In this document: piece by piece, positions 17,042 to 25,423 of the stretch
Layout: every line of letters starts with the position of its first letter
Position numbering within the stretch: position 1 is the first letter of the stretch
DNA from: Polynucleobacter sp. MWH-Braz-FAM2G
Lineage (GTDB): Bacteria; Pseudomonadota; Gammaproteobacteria; Burkholderiales; Burkholderiaceae
Direction: 5' to 3'
Assembly (NCBI RefSeq): GCF_018687635.1
Contig: NZ_CP061300.1
Span: 1,323,424-1,387,423 of the forward strand
DNA: 64,000 nucleotides
Made by a program: the position numbers and the translations under genes
The notes under the pieces: generated by a model
What the model was told of the DNA's origin: nothing
The model's database searches: none
The model's input: only the letters and a program-made list of their open reading frames with translations

Positions 17042-18631
17042 ATGTTGATTTCTCCTCCATATGGCGGTGGCCGCGCCCCAGTTCTTGCTAGAAATACAGT
17101 TGCAAGCTCTCAACCACTAGCTACTCAAGCAGGAATTGAAGCTCTTCAAAGCGGTGGCAATGCTATAGATGCCGCTTTAGCAACCGCCATTACGCTGACT
17201 GTTGTTGAGCCTACGATGAATGGTTTAGGCGGAGATGGTTTTGCAATTCTTTGGGATGGCAAAAAACTACATGGTCTAAATGCATCAGGTCGTGCGCCTG
17301 CTGCATGGACCCCAGAATACTTTTCAGGCAAATCAGCTATGGATTTAATTGGATGGAATACTGTCACCGTCCCCGGCATGGTATCGGGATGGATTGAACT
17401 CTCTCGAAAGTTCGGCAGATTACCTTTCTCCCAACTATTTAAGCGTGCAATTGATTACGCGGAAAATGGCTTCCCCGTTTCTCCCGTTATTGCGCGTCAG
17501 TGGCGCGAGGCCATTCCCATTCTAAAAAATCAACCAGGCTTTTCCGAATCATTTCTTATCGATGGTAAAGCCCCCCAAGCAGGTCAAATTTGGAAGTACC
17601 CAGCACAAGCTAAAACACTGAAAGAAATTGCCGCCACTGAAGGTGAATCTTTTTATAAAGGGTCGCTAGCAAAAAGCATGGTGGAATTTTCTCAAGCTAC
17701 TGGCGGTTGCTTCACCATGCAGGATTTTGCTAACAATCAGCCAGAATGGGTTAACCCACTTGCATTTGATTATGGTGAATACACTCTCCATGAAATTCCA
17801 CCAAATGGTTCCGGTATTGCAGCACAAATAGCCTTGGGCATTTTGCAAGCGGCCAATGTAAAGCAATATCCAGCTAACTCCGCGCAACGAATACATCTAC
17901 AAATAGAAGCAATGCGCATGGCATTCGCAGATGCCTACGCCTATGTGTCTGATGCTAGCTCAATGAAGATGCAACCAGATGCCCTATTGAATCGAGAGTA
18001 TTTAGCCCGTCGCGCAGCGATGATTGATCACCAAAAAGCAGGCAGCTATAGCGCTGGAGACCCGCATTCTGGAGGAACGGTCTACCTTTGTGCAGCTGAT
18101 GAATCCGGCATGATGGTTTCTTATATTCAATCGAATTTCAAAGGTTTTGGTTCCGGCGTAGTTGCACCAGGTGGAATAGCCTTTCACAACAGAGGTATGA
18201 GCTTTAGATTGGAGAATGGACATCCCAATCAAGTTGCTCCAGGTAAACGCCCTTTTCATACTATTCTTCCTGCATTCCTCACCAAAGATAACAAGCCAAT
18301 CATGGCATTTGGGGTGATGGGTGGAAACATGCAACCACAAGGTCATATCCAATTTGTTATGCGATTTATCGATGAGTACCTAAACCCTCAATCATGCTCT
18401 GATGCGCCACGTTGGCGTATTGATGATTTAGGAAAGCTGACGGTAGAAGCAGCGATGCCAGCTAGCGTAGTAGAAGGATTAAGAGCACTGGGTCACGAGG
18501 TAGCAGTACAGCCCGCCAACAGCTTAGATTTTGGTAGCGCACAAGCAATAGCCAAAATAGATGATGATGCTAACTCTGCCTACATTGCTGGCAGCGACCA
18601 CCGTAGAGATGGATTAGCGGCTGGGTTTTAA
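17042..18631 (+). CDS. Gamma-glutamyltransferase-like Ntn-hydrolase, no signal peptide
   Basis: 529 residues of the GGT/cephalosporin-acylase family. The proenzyme would self-cleave before T346 in HSGGTVYL, and the region after it (VSYIQSNFKGFGSGVVAPG) forms the active-site wall. The N-terminal part has ASSQPLATQAGIEALQSGGNAIDAALA and EPTMNGLGGDGF, typical of the family. Classical GGT is periplasmic, but here the N-terminus (MLISPPYGGGRAP) has no signal peptide, so the enzyme is probably cytoplasmic like YwrD-type members. It could hydrolyse gamma-glutamyl amides imported by neighbouring transporters. It ends 3 bases from the convergent toxin gene with no terminator between. Confidence 0.88.
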   Translation: MLISPPYGGGRAPVLARNTVASSQPLATQAGIEALQSGGNAIDAALATAITLTVVEPTMNGLGGDGFAILWDGKKLHGLNASGRAPAAWTPEYFSGKSAMDLIGWNTVTVPGMVSGWIELSRKFGRLPFSQLFKRAIDYAENGFPVSPVIARQWREAIPILKNQPGFSESFLIDGKAPQAGQIWKYPAQAKTLKEIAATEGESFYKGSLAKSMVEFSQATGGCFTMQDFANNQPEWVNPLAFDYGEYTLHEIPPNGSGIAAQIALGILQAANVKQYPANSAQRIHLQIEAMRMAFADAYAYVSDASSMKMQPDALLNREYLARRAAMIDHQKAGSYSAGDPHSGGTVYLCAADESGMMVSYIQSNFKGFGSGVVAPGGIAFHNRGMSFRLENGHPNQVAPGKRPFHTILPAFLTKDNKPIMAFGVMGGNMQPQGHIQFVMRFIDEYLNPQSCSDAPRWRIDDLGKLTVEAAMPASVVEGLRALGHEVAVQPANSLDFGSAQAIAKIDDDANSAYIAGSDHRRDGLAAGF

Positions 18632-18634
18632 CAA

Positions 18635-18973
18635 TTAGATTGCAAAAGCTTCCTGCAGAACCGCAAGACTTACGGATAATGTCCTTGGATTGCATTTACC
18701 TATCTTTTTGACCAGCCGGGCCTTGTCAACGGATCTAATTTGATCTAAAAGAATGAGCCCCTTTTTACCATCATGCGTTATTGGAACCCGAAAGCCAGCC
18801 ACCCTACCTTTGGTGGTCATGGGTGCGACAATAACTGTGCGTAAATAATCGTTTAATTCTTGCGGAGAAACAACAATACAAGGTCTAGTCTTTTTTATTT
18901 CACTACCGATTGTTGGATCTAAATTAATGAGCCAGATCTCGCCTCGAGAAACAATGCTCCTTACCAAACCCAA
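18635..18973 (-). CDS. MazF/PemK-type endoribonuclease toxin
   Basis: 112 residues with the MazF/PemK core: RGEIWLINLDPTIGSE at the N-terminus, KKTRPCIVVSP with the basic catalytic loop, and VIVAPMTT followed by GLILLDQIRSVDKARL. These toxins cut mRNA at short motifs. No ATG is available in frame; the start is TTG at 18973 or the TTG six bases later, inside the last codons of the antitoxin gene, so translation is coupled to the antitoxin. The pair reads like a type II system with the antitoxin gene first. Confidence 0.88.
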   Translation of the reverse strand: MGLVRSIVSRGEIWLINLDPTIGSEIKKTRPCIVVSPQELNDYLRTVIVAPMTTKGRVAGFRVPITHDGKKGLILLDQIRSVDKARLVKKIGKCNPRTLSVSLAVLQEAFAI

Positions 18974-19251
18974 TCCCCATCATCTTCATTAGAAAAATCT
19001 CCGAGAAGCAATTTATCTTCACCTGCTTTTGCAAGATTTTGGGCGTCTTGCGCCCAACCATCCCTCACCATATTCTTTGGTTTACTTAGAATGATTTTGT
19101 CATCAACAACAGTCATATCTACAACCTCCTCAATTCCAGACTGCTCAAGAATAATCTTCGGAATAACCACACCCCTGGAGTTGCCGATTGCTCTAATCAT
19201 TGTTTGCAAGGACTTATTGACTGCAAAAGGAGCTTTCGGATTTTTATTCAT
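18961..19251 (-). CDS. MazE/AbrB-type antitoxin
   Basis: Partner of the toxin gene that it overlaps. The DNA-binding swapped-hairpin region reads MIRAIGNSRGVVIPKIILEQSGI, typical of MazE/AbrB antitoxins, and the acidic C-terminus (GDFSNEDDGDWVW) would bind the toxin. The frame can be extended upstream to a TTG at 19290, but that TTG belongs to a -35 box, so it is not the start. ATG at 19251 (96 residues) would give an almost leaderless mRNA; ATG at 19200 (79 residues, starting MIRAIG) matches the usual MazE N-terminus. Neither has a visible ribosome site. Confidence 0.8.
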   Translation of the reverse strand: MNKNPKAPFAVNKSLQTMIRAIGNSRGVVIPKIILEQSGIEEVVDMTVVDDKIILSKPKNMVRDGWAQDAQNLAKAGEDKLLLGDFSNEDDGDWVW

Positions 19252-19252
19252 A

Positions 19253-19290
19253 GTAATAACAATGTTATTACATACTTGAAACTTAGTCAA
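19253..19290 (-). promoter_or_regulatory. Promoter and autoregulatory operator of the toxin-antitoxin pair
   Basis: On the minus strand a -35 box TTGACT (19290-19285) and a -10 box TAACAT (19267-19262) are separated by 17 bases. The -10 lies inside a perfect inverted repeat GTAATAACAATGTTATTAC (19253-19271; 8-base arms, 3-base centre). Antitoxins of this class bind such palindromes to repress their own promoter. The predicted transcript would start at or within a few bases of the ATG at 19251. Confidence 0.65.
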
Positions 19291-19304
19291 TGACGCATAA
19301 AACG

Positions 19305-20636
19305 CTATTTTTTATTAGGTAAGCAATTTAGATAAAACCGCTTAATTTCTTGGTCACAACTCACATCCCTAGGTTCAATCGGCCTTTGTAAAGAGATGCC
19401 TTCGATTGTTTTACATCTACTCAACGCAACATAAACCTGCCCTGAAGCAAATGCGCCAGATGAAAGATCAATTTTCACTTTATCAAGCGTCTTTCCTTGG
19501 CTCTTATGAATGGTGACAGCCCAAGCCAACATCAGCGGAATCTGAACATATGTACCAATGATGCTTGGAGAAATTTTCCCTGACATCATGTCGTGATCAT
19601 AGCGATAGGATTCCCACTGATGACCTACTACCTCAACCGTGTTGGCATAAGGCCCATTTTGAACCATCACCTTTACTTTGTCTGGCAATAATTCACGGAC
19701 GATACCAATCGTGCCATTTACCCAGCGCTTAGGAAAACCGGGATCAGTTGCTGTAAACATTACCTTAGCGCCAACCTTTAAAACTAAATTATTTGGCGAA
19801 GGTAAATTACGTTCATCAATATTAAATTTGCCTGTCGTTTTTCCTGTGTAGACCTTGCCCTCGGCATCAATCGCTCTCAATCCTGCACCGTTAATTTGAT
19901 CTGCTCGTGCGTTAGTGGTCGTTAGAGTAATCGTCTGCTCATCTGCAACGGCATCTCGTTGATAACATTGCGCGTTTAATGTATCAATCACCTCATCTAC
20001 ATCATGATTAATACGAATTCGATTGAGTAAGCCAGCAAAGTGCTCATCTTTTTGGCGAAATATTTTTGAGAGCTCCACCATTGTTACTTCTTTGCGATGA
20101 AGAGCCATTGCACAAAAGAAATATGGACCTTCATACCCACGGTCAGACAAGACTTGCATATCTGAGCTCGAAACTACAGGAGGCAATTGAAATAAATCCC
20201 CGACAAACATCACCTGAATGCCACCAAATGGTTTACCTTTTTGCGGTCCGTTCTCACGTAAGAATAAATCCATAGCATCCACTACATCAGCGCGAACCAT
20301 CGAGATCTCATCAATAATGAGCAATCTAATATCTTTATAGAGACGCTTATCTCGAAGTGGCTTGATATCTTCCTCAGGAAAAATTAAGCGTGGCGGCAAA
20401 CGAAAAAATGAATGGATCGTCACCCCATTTACTTGCAAGGCAGCAACACCTGTAGGCGCAACTACGACTACATTGCCAGGAATGCTCTCGCGTAAATATC
20501 CAATTAATGTGGTTTTGCCTGTGCCAGCTTTACCGCTGACAAAAATATAGGGGTCGTGTCGCTCTATAGCCTCGATGACCGCCTGATAATCAGGGGTAAT
20601 TTCTATTTCAGAAGAATCTACTACGAGATTAGTCAT
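19305..20636 (-). CDS. Pif1-like superfamily 1B DNA helicase
   Basis: ATP-dependent helicase-like protein of 443 residues. Walker A GKAGTGKT is at residues 35-42, motif II LLIIDEISM at about 105-113, then the VMFVGDLFQLPPV motif III and the C-terminal VTIHKSQGKTLDKV plus YVALSRCKTIEGI motifs that mark the Pif1/RecD group. Pif1 enzymes unwind DNA 5' to 3', including G-quadruplexes; the bacterial versions are mostly unstudied. The gene is 14 bases upstream of the antitoxin transcript region and 3 bases downstream of the SUMF1-like gene, with which it probably shares an mRNA. Confidence 0.88.
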   Translation of the reverse strand: MTNLVVDSSEIEITPDYQAVIEAIERHDPYIFVSGKAGTGKTTLIGYLRESIPGNVVVVAPTGVAALQVNGVTIHSFFRLPPRLIFPEEDIKPLRDKRLYKDIRLLIIDEISMVRADVVDAMDLFLRENGPQKGKPFGGIQVMFVGDLFQLPPVVSSSDMQVLSDRGYEGPYFFCAMALHRKEVTMVELSKIFRQKDEHFAGLLNRIRINHDVDEVIDTLNAQCYQRDAVADEQTITLTTTNARADQINGAGLRAIDAEGKVYTGKTTGKFNIDERNLPSPNNLVLKVGAKVMFTATDPGFPKRWVNGTIGIVRELLPDKVKVMVQNGPYANTVEVVGHQWESYRYDHDMMSGKISPSIIGTYVQIPLMLAWAVTIHKSQGKTLDKVKIDLSSGAFASGQVYVALSRCKTIEGISLQRPIEPRDVSCDQEIKRFYLNCLPNKK

Positions 20637-20639
20637 TCT

Positions 20640-21425
20640 CTATTGTTTCACGGCATCGGCAACACATCTAAATCCGATGTAAACCACAGCAATGTCACCA
20701 GGCTTAGACTCCACATCAGACTCCTGCTGCCGTTCTGGTCCATACCACCATGAGGCACCACGGGTGATATATCCACCATTACGCTCAGTGGCAGTCCACT
20801 CCCAAACATTACCGCCCATGTCAAACATCCCATTCACACCCGGCTTTGTACTTCCAGTGATTACATGTCCTGTACCGCGATTTAATACGCCAGCTGGAGC
20901 CAAACCCTTATAGTCACCACAGCCTTTCAAGCAGTGAGAGACAGTTGGAGTGTTGCCGCCAGGATAAGGGTAGCGCTGGCCCTGAACATATCCAACCGAA
21001 GGTGTTGATCTTTGTTCCAAGAAAGCGGCATTTGTCCACTCAGCATCAGTTGGCAAGCGCTTTCCGTAATAGCGACAGATTGACTCAGCTTCTTTTTGAT
21101 TTAAGTGAACAGCTGGTTCACCATCTTGAGCAGTTACACCATAAGGAGTTCGCCAAGTCCAGCCAGGTTTTTGAACAAAACCCGATTCGTAAGATAATCC
21201 TCCGCCCTTCTTTTCAGCGGCACTCACAAAACCTGTTGCGGTGGCAAATACTTTTACATCAGCGATATTCATTTCGGTTTGATCCCAGATTAAATTACCG
21301 ATCTGAATTTTGGGAATGGATGAAGTAGGCGCGCTTTTACTTGGAGAAGGTCGAAGCATAAAAAATAGAGCTATCACACTAAGCGCTAGACCAAAAAGAA
21401 TTTGGTAGATATCAAATTTCTTCAT
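20640..21425 (-). CDS. SUMF1/FGE-sulfatase-modifying-factor domain protein, membrane-anchored
   Basis: 261 residues: one N-terminal transmembrane segment (about residues 7-24), then an SUMF1 (formylglycine-generating-enzyme-like) domain with KRLPTDAEWTNAAF, NGMFDMGGNVWEWTATE, RGASWWYG and the closing IGFRCVAD motif. True formylglycine-generating enzymes use a cysteine pair just after the RGGS(F/W) segment; here that stretch (WWYGPERQQESD) contains no cysteine, so oxidase activity is unlikely. It may be a binding or structural SUMF1 protein facing the periplasm. It lies just ahead of the helicase gene and has its own region downstream of tRNA-His. Confidence 0.82.
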   Translation of the reverse strand: MKKFDIYQILFGLALSVIALFFMLRPSPSKSAPTSSIPKIQIGNLIWDQTEMNIADVKVFATATGFVSAAEKKGGGLSYESGFVQKPGWTWRTPYGVTAQDGEPAVHLNQKEAESICRYYGKRLPTDAEWTNAAFLEQRSTPSVGYVQGQRYPYPGGNTPTVSHCLKGCGDYKGLAPAGVLNRGTGHVITGSTKPGVNGMFDMGGNVWEWTATERNGGYITRGASWWYGPERQQESDVESKPGDIAVVYIGFRCVADAVKQ

Positions 21426-21440
21426 CTTGATTGTTCCAAC

Positions 21441-21466
21441 AAAAAAAGCCCCTTAATGGAGCTTTT
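21441..21466 (-). terminator. Intrinsic terminator after tRNA-His
   Basis: On the minus strand a 9-pair stem (AAAAGCTCC, loop ATTAA, GGGGCTTTT with one U-G pair) is followed by a run of T. It starts 12 bases past the tRNA 3' end and ends 16 bases before the SUMF1-like gene. Confidence 0.8.
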
Positions 21467-21477
21467 AATGGTTATTT

Positions 21478-21554
21478 TGGGGCGAACGACGGGGCTCGAA
21501 CCCGCGACAACCAGAATCACAATCTGGGACTCTACCAACTGAGCTACGTCCGCC
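21478..21554 (-). tRNA. tRNA-His (anticodon GTG)
   Basis: The minus strand folds as a full cloverleaf. The anticodon stem-loop is CCAGA-TTGTGAT-TCTGG with anticodon GTG. The D-arm contains GCTCAGTTGGTAGAG and the T-arm GCGGGTTCGAGCCCCGT. The extra 5' G (position -1) that pairs with C73 and is unique to histidine tRNA is encoded, and CCA is encoded at the 3' end (through base 21478). The acceptor stem has one G-T pair. It has its own promoter and terminator, so it is a single-gene unit. Confidence 0.96.
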
Positions 21555-21568
21555 GTTGTAGAGGTGAC

Positions 21569-21598
21569 ATTATAGCTTTTTGCTCAAATCCCTGTCAA
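21569..21598 (-). promoter_or_regulatory. Sigma-70 promoter of tRNA-His
   Basis: Minus strand: -35 TTGACA (21598-21593), 18-base spacer, -10 TATAAT (21574-21569), both perfect consensus hexamers. Transcription would start about 7 bases before the tRNA 5' end. It sits in the gap between dusA and the tRNA gene. Confidence 0.85.
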
Positions 21599-21608
21599 AA
21601 ACACACTT

Positions 21609-22697
21609 CTAGACGCCTTCAATCTCAAAAGCAGCCCAATCCCCAAGGCTTAAACTGGCTTCCAGGAAAAAATCAGCAATTGCTGCCTTACTTTGAACCT
21701 TAGCCAAGGCATGGTGGTCCGAGAGACGTTGACGCCAATATCGAGCCCCCGCTCTACCATGAGCTAGACCCAATATATGTCTAGTGAATGCGCCGATATA
21801 AAACGGTTTATCTCTGACCTGACATTCATCAAACCAAGCTTGAACTTGTTTAACCAATGCAATTTGAATGCGTTGCCATTCTGTTTCACTAAAAAGATAA
21901 CCTGCTGCCTCGCCATTGGTATCAATCAAGTCATCCCAACCAAGAAGCATCGCTGGAAAATGGTAAGCCGCCCTTCCAACCATAAAACCATCAAATTGGT
22001 CCCAGTAGCCTGCAATTTGTTCATTGGTTTCAAGACCGCCATTTAGAAGCACTTTTAAATTTGGGAAATCCTTCTGGGCATCTAACCTCAGCCTAGCGGC
22101 AACCTCATAACGCAATGGTGGCTTACTACGATTTTCTTTTGGTGAAAGCCCTTTAAGCACAGCATTACGTGCATGAATAGTAACTTGACTTGCTCCAGCA
22201 TCTGCGACTGCCAAAATAAAATTAAGTGCAAATTGATAATCGGATTCTGAATTAGATGCATTCATAGAATCCAATCCAAGGCGATGCTTCACTGAAATAG
22301 GAATATCTACTGCACCTCTCATTGCCTTGACACAGTCAGCAACCAATGCTGGTTCAGCCATTAAGCAAGCGCCAAACGCGCCACGTTGCACTCTTTCGGA
22401 AGGGCATCCACAATTGAGATCAATTTCATCGTAGCCCCATTGCTGCGCTAATTCAGCTGATTTTGCTAAATCCGAAGGCTCGGATCCCCCTAATTGCAGA
22501 ACTACGGGATGTTGATCTTGTGAATAATCTAAGTGGCGTGGTACGTCGCCATGAATCAATGCGCCCGTTGTCACCATCTCAGTATAAAGAACCGCCTCTT
22601 TTGTCAAAGTGCGATGAAAAGATCGGCAATGGCGATCTGTCCATTCCATCATGGGAGCAACGGCCAGCCTCTTCTTACTCTTATTTTCCACAGACAC
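21609..22697 (-). CDS. dusA: tRNA-dihydrouridine(20/20a) synthase DusA
   Basis: FMN-dependent enzyme of 362 residues that reduces uridine 20/20a in the D-loop of tRNAs. The N-terminal VAPMMEWTDRHCRSFHR and TEMVTTGALIHGD segments are specific to DusA. The catalytic cysteine is C98 in INCGCPSERV form (residues 95-100, NCGCPS), followed by GAFGACLM. VTIHARNAVLKGLSPKENR and NGGLET fit the TIM barrel, and the C-terminal helical tRNA-binding domain is present (GLAHGRAGARYWRQRLSDH). It is located next to tRNA-His but is transcribed separately. Confidence 0.95.
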   Translation of the reverse strand: MSVENKSKKRLAVAPMMEWTDRHCRSFHRTLTKEAVLYTEMVTTGALIHGDVPRHLDYSQDQHPVVLQLGGSEPSDLAKSAELAQQWGYDEIDLNCGCPSERVQRGAFGACLMAEPALVADCVKAMRGAVDIPISVKHRLGLDSMNASNSESDYQFALNFILAVADAGASQVTIHARNAVLKGLSPKENRSKPPLRYEVAARLRLDAQKDFPNLKVLLNGGLETNEQIAGYWDQFDGFMVGRAAYHFPAMLLGWDDLIDTNGEAAGYLFSETEWQRIQIALVKQVQAWFDECQVRDKPFYIGAFTRHILGLAHGRAGARYWRQRLSDHHALAKVQSKAAIADFFLEASLSLGDWAAFEIEGV

Positions 22698-22754
22698 TTC
22701 GTATTAATAATGAATTACTAATATTTTAGTTTGTTTTGCGGATTGCTAATTGCC

Positions 22755-23963
22755 CTATGTCTTTTGATATTTAAAAGCCTGATTCAGAAACTGTTGATAG
22801 TCTGTAGTCACAGCCAAATCAACACCTCTATCCAATGCACCTGTGCTTAGACCGGGCCACTGACCTAATGCTTGACCACCAGGAACATGACTTCCCATGA
22901 TTAACCCAAATGAACCATGGCCATGGTCAGTGCCGTTGCTTCGATTAGAACGCAAGCGTCTACCAAATTCTGTCATTACAACCAATGTGTATGACTGATT
23001 TTTTCTCTCCATATCTTGAGCAAATGCAGCTAGGCTATTGCTCAAATTTTTAATTTGCCCATTCAGTCTACCGGGCTGATTTTCATGGGTATCCCAGCCA
23101 GACTGATCAACCCAGGCGTATTGAAGACCGACATTGGCATCTATCAATCTAGCAACTGAACGTAAACCGACTCCAGGATCTGCATTGGGATAGGAAATTT
23201 TTCCAGAAGTTTCATAGGGCAATGTTTTGCCATTACCCTTACCAATCGTCTGATTGATGAAATCTAAGTTACTGAGGTGATCTTTGATCCAAGGAGAGGC
23301 AATAGCATTTCCATCAGCATTACATAAAGCGCTAAGGGCATTGAATCCATTTACCCCATTAGGCAAAGAAATTCCCCCTTGAATATCACGAACTGCTATC
23401 GCACGATGAGCACCTTGCATAGATCGCGGAGCATTATTATTCCCTGCAAATAAGGGAATGGAATTCGACTGAAAGCGAGTTTTGTTAACAACTTGTCTTG
23501 CCATCCAGCCTAAGTCATCCGGCAGGGAATTAAGCGACTTCAAGCCCCGCTCCATCATTTCTTGAGCTTCAAAGTGAGAGCGGGTTTCATCTGTTATGCC
23601 AATGGCATTCCACACCATCAATTTTCTCTCTGAGAAAAGACCTGCTAATGGTGATGCTTCGGGATGCCAATAAAGGCTTACATTTGCTGTTTCCACTCTT
23701 CCACTGCTGGCATCGATTGCAAAACGCATTTCAGGAGGACGAGCAGCAATAAAATTCTCATCATTGAGTGGAGACAGAATGGCTAATCCATCGGCGCCTC
23801 CACGAAGAAATACCACAATAAATGGGTGTGACATTTGCGGAGCCACCAACCCACCATTAGATTTTTTTTGAACCTGCGCAAAGCCAAGATCACTAATGCC
23901 AGCAAGTGAAGTGGCAACACCAATCTTTAAGAATTCGCGCCGACTGATATTGTCAAAGCTCAT
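22755..23963 (-). CDS. DUF1501 family protein with twin-arginine signal
   Basis: 402 residues of the DUF1501 family, whose members resemble alkaline-phosphatase-fold sulfatase-like proteins and are always found with DUF1800 proteins. The N-terminus ISRREFLKIG is a Tat export motif, followed by a hydrophobic stretch ending near GFAQ, so the folded protein is probably exported. Other visible segments: FIVVFLRGGADGLAILSP, AWVDQSGWDTHENQ, VVMTEFGRRLRSN with DHGHGSFG, which look like the metal-binding part of the fold. It overlaps the DUF1800 gene by ATGA. The function of the pair is unknown; roles in surface or extracellular matter have been suggested. Confidence 0.85.
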   Translation of the reverse strand: MSFDNISRREFLKIGVATSLAGISDLGFAQVQKKSNGGLVAPQMSHPFIVVFLRGGADGLAILSPLNDENFIAARPPEMRFAIDASSGRVETANVSLYWHPEASPLAGLFSERKLMVWNAIGITDETRSHFEAQEMMERGLKSLNSLPDDLGWMARQVVNKTRFQSNSIPLFAGNNNAPRSMQGAHRAIAVRDIQGGISLPNGVNGFNALSALCNADGNAIASPWIKDHLSNLDFINQTIGKGNGKTLPYETSGKISYPNADPGVGLRSVARLIDANVGLQYAWVDQSGWDTHENQPGRLNGQIKNLSNSLAAFAQDMERKNQSYTLVVMTEFGRRLRSNRSNGTDHGHGSFGLIMGSHVPGGQALGQWPGLSTGALDRGVDLAVTTDYQQFLNQAFKYQKT

Positions 23964-25423
23964 GCACGCTCCCCAGCAGATAAATCTGGATCGATCGCCT
24001 CAGTTTGAAATGAAGGTGCACAACCCAAATAACCAACCATTTTTCTGGCCATCTTCATATCACCCAAGCGCTCTGAACCCGTCAAGTTTTGTGAGCGTAG
24101 GAGTGCTTGCGATAGCTCAGGTCTAGGTTGTCCAAATAGCGGGATCTCCCAACTGGAAAGGAATTGAATATATGTAGAACCTGGAGCAACTTTTTTAAAT
24201 GGATCCCATTCACCAGTACCCCACCAGTTTTCAGCAATACCTTGAATTAAAGTCATTCTTTGTCTGAGGTAACCAGCAGACAGATTCCACTGCAAACCAT
24301 CTGGAGGCCCCTCAGGCGAAACCCAGCCATATAATGCAGGCCCCGCCGAATCAATTTGACCCATTATTTTTCCCTCTGAAATATCAAAAGACAAATTGAT
24401 CGCATTGATAAAGGTGGCTGCAAGCCGCATTGGCTTCTTTACCTTTTGCCTCTCCTCTTTAGGAATGGACGATGCTAACTTAGCAATATGCTTAGACAGC
24501 AGACTTAATTGATTGGGCGCATGACGATTTTCAGTAAATACAGCTTGTGCGCTTTGGATCATCTTCTCTGAAGGTTGATCATGAATCATGCGCTTAATCA
24601 ACTTACGCATCAAGTGACGTGCGGTAGCAGGATGATATGCGCACAAATCCAATACCTTCTTACCATCTTTCATTGGACCGCTATATGGATCAAATTCTGT
24701 TGCCAGAATTCTTTTCTGATAATTGTCGTGCCATGACTCAAGATAGATGAACTGACCAGTTTTAGGTAAGTTTTGACCCCCACCAATTCCTGTGCCGTCC
24801 TCTATTGTCCATCCTGTAAATGCCCTTGCGGCCTCATATACATCCTGATCTATATAGCCTTTGGGCTTACCTTGCAGAGCACCAGGCACTTCACGCCACT
24901 GCGCATAAAGATTATTTAAATACGCGTCTCGGCCTAGAGTGTGTAATTCAAATAATTCTCTAGCGTAATTTTCATTGGCACTACCTGCACGGGAACTTTT
25001 GTTATTGAGGTAGTACAGCATGCATGGGTGGGTGGCGGTAGCCTCTAAAAATTGCCGAAAATTACCAAATGCATTTTTACGAATTACCTCGTTTTCCCAG
25101 TGAGGCAAGAAGGCGCCAACATTTTGCTCATATCCATAAACTGAGAAGTGATCTCTCCAAAAACTAATCCACTCCTCTTCCCAATAAGTTTTTGCTTGAA
25201 TCGCTCTTATTAGAGTGGCGGCTTGAATTTCTTTTCTTGGACGAGATCTCTCTGGTGGTGGCATCAACTCATCTCTACCCGTATATTGAAACAGGGTAGG
25301 AATACTTGCGTTTAATAAGCTAAGTGGCTTTAGTTCATCAACGGCAGGATACTCTCTACCATCTCTAAGCTTTCCAGCGGCATAGCGCTCGCGGAGAAGC
25401 ACTTGACTTATATCTGTATTCAA
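23960..25423 (-). CDS. DUF1800 family protein, unusual N-terminus
   Basis: 487 residues with DUF1800 hallmarks: FWRDHFSVYG, YYLNNKSSRAGSANENYARELFELHTLG, and ARAFTGWTIEDG. The start is TTG at 25423 with AAAAGG eight bases upstream; no ATG exists in frame before an upstream stop. The N-terminal motif of typical DUF1800 proteins (an asparagine/arginine, phenylalanine-glycine helix) and a secretion signal are not visible, so the protein either is a short variant or has lost its first segment. It is followed by the Tat-exported DUF1501 partner, with ATGA overlap, and may travel with it. Confidence 0.82.
   Translation of the reverse strand: MNTDISQVLLRERYAAGKLRDGREYPAVDELKPLSLLNASIPTLFQYTGRDELMPPPERSRPRKEIQAATLIRAIQAKTYWEEEWISFWRDHFSVYGYEQNVGAFLPHWENEVIRKNAFGNFRQFLEATATHPCMLYYLNNKSSRAGSANENYARELFELHTLGRDAYLNNLYAQWREVPGALQGKPKGYIDQDVYEAARAFTGWTIEDGTGIGGGQNLPKTGQFIYLESWHDNYQKRILATEFDPYSGPMKDGKKVLDLCAYHPATARHLMRKLIKRMIHDQPSEKMIQSAQAVFTENRHAPNQLSLLSKHIAKLASSIPKEERQKVKKPMRLAATFINAINLSFDISEGKIMGQIDSAGPALYGWVSPEGPPDGLQWNLSAGYLRQRMTLIQGIAENWWGTGEWDPFKKVAPGSTYIQFLSSWEIPLFGQPRPELSQALLRSQNLTGSERLGDMKMARKMVGYLGCAPSFQTEAIDPDLSAGERA

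Noticed and set aside
20945..21328. 127-codon + strand frame opposite the SUMF1-domain gene
   Set aside because: It is antisense to a clear domain with conserved motifs, has no ribosome site and no family features.
21431..21703. 90-codon + strand frame across tRNA-His
   Set aside because: It runs antisense over a tRNA gene, its promoter and its terminator; not a protein gene.
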